Assembly (NCBI GenBank): GCA_905212635.1
Contig: CAJMFH010000022.1
Location: forward strand, 1-41,047
Direction of reading: 5' to 3'
Source of the DNA: an uncultured Lachnoclostridium sp.
Lineage (GTDB): Bacteria > Bacillota > Clostridia > Lachnospirales > Lachnospiraceae
DNA: 41,047 nt
Part shown: one piece after another, positions 40,669 through 41,047 of the stretch
Layout: every line of letters begins with the position of its first letter
Position numbering within the stretch: position 1 is the stretch's first letter
Translations under genes and position numbers: made by a program
The notes under the pieces: model-generated
Databases searched by the model: none
The model's input: the letters and a program-made list of their open reading frames with translations, nothing else
Told to the model about the DNA's origin: nothing

Positions 40669-41047
40669 ATGAATTTAAAACCGAAATTGCGGAAAGAACT
40701 TTTAATGTTTAATCAAATTAACAAAGAATTGAATGATGTTTACGATGCCTTTATGCGGCAGGAGAAGATGTCACACAGCGAATTTGACATTTTATACTCG
40801 CTCTGTGAATTGGGCGAGGGGTGTACGCAGCATGAGATATGCAGTGTCTCCTGGCTGCCGAAACAGACCGTGAATTCTGCAATTCGGAAGCTGGAGAGCA
40901 AGGGATTGATCCGGTTGCTGCCGGGACGTGGAAGGGAGCGGCACATTCATCCGACAGAAGAGGGAAATGAATGGATCCGGCAGAAGATCTATCGTAAACG
41001 CTCCATAGTGAGTATCTTGACAAAAAACACCTCATCGCTTCGAGGCA
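40669..41047 (+). CDS. MarR-family transcriptional regulator (partial, runs off the window)
   Basis: The frame from the ATG at 40669 stays open to the last base, giving about 126 residues without a stop. The winged helix is visible: FDILYSLCELGEGCTQHEI, then PKQTVNSAIRKLESKGLI as the recognition helix and the wing LLPGRGRERHIHPTEEG. This is a standard MarR layout and the C-terminal dimer helix is cut. GCAGGGA (40658-40664) is the ribosome site. MarR proteins often control a neighbouring exporter or their own operon; the target here is outside the window. Confidence 0.85.
   Translation, partial: MNLKPKLRKELLMFNQINKELNDVYDAFMRQEKMSHSEFDILYSLCELGEGCTQHEICSVSWLPKQTVNSAIRKLESKGLIRLLPGRGRERHIHPTEEGNEWIRQKIYRKRSIVSILTKNTSSLRG

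Overview
The window looks like a piece of chromosome from a motile, low-to-moderate-GC Gram-positive bacterium of the Clostridia, most likely a Lachnospiraceae relative (Roseburia/Eubacterium/Butyrivibrio-like). This is inferred from the late flagellar gene order flgM-flgN-flgK-flgK-flgL-fliW-csrA-flaG-fliD-fliS-fliT-fliC, the FliW/CsrA pair, strong AGGAGG ribosome binding sites, SigD/FliA-type promoters, LicD proteins with extra C-terminal domains and a PD-(D/E)XK 'transposase'. No species can be named from the sequence alone.

Layout. 1-305: a 73-bp tandem repeat with hairpins. 306-2719: an ECF sigma factor overlapping a membrane-anchored beta-propeller protein. 2788-14324: the late flagellar block, ending in a flagellin gene with a structured leader and a strong terminator. 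14438-18651: two paralogous LicD-type transferases. 18646-21262: PEP mutase (aepX, minus strand) and a divergent 2-aminoethylphosphonate (AEP) transaminase. 21335-37584: a visibly more AT-rich block with a GNAT, three KASIII-like synthases, four SDR proteins or domains, three carrier proteins, an adenylation enzyme, an AAC(3)-like acyltransferase, a MenD-like ThDP enzyme, a pyruvyl-transferase-like protein, a formyltransferase and an MBL hydrolase. 37617-39446: a LicC/PntC-like cytidylyltransferase and phosphonopyruvate decarboxylase (aepY). 39448-40377: an Rpn-type nuclease on the minus strand. 40669-end: a MarR-type regulator cut by the window edge.

How it fits together. Established enzymology gives PEP -> phosphonopyruvate (AepX) -> phosphonoacetaldehyde (AepY) -> AEP (PhnW-type transaminase). 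A LicC/PntC-like enzyme would then make CMP-AEP, and LicD-type enzymes would transfer AEP-phosphate to a glycan. All these steps are encoded here, directly behind flagellin. The AT-rich block between them looks like a small carrier-protein assembly line that makes an acyl or aminoacyl group and attaches it to an amino sugar. This resembles in logic the KASIII/ACP/reductase genes of Pseudomonas flagellin glycosylation islands.

The strongest link to flagella is regulatory. The spacer before the AT-rich operon carries a FliA/SigD-like promoter (21266-21294) that shares the ten-base -10 region CCGATATATA with the flagellin promoter. The proposed undescribed system is therefore a flagellum-co-regulated surface modification that combines a C-P-bonded AEP group with a carrier-built acyl/aminoacyl group. 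The final structure, the acceptor glycan and the glycosyltransferase are not visible in this window. Function calls rest on motif recognition by eye, without database searches.
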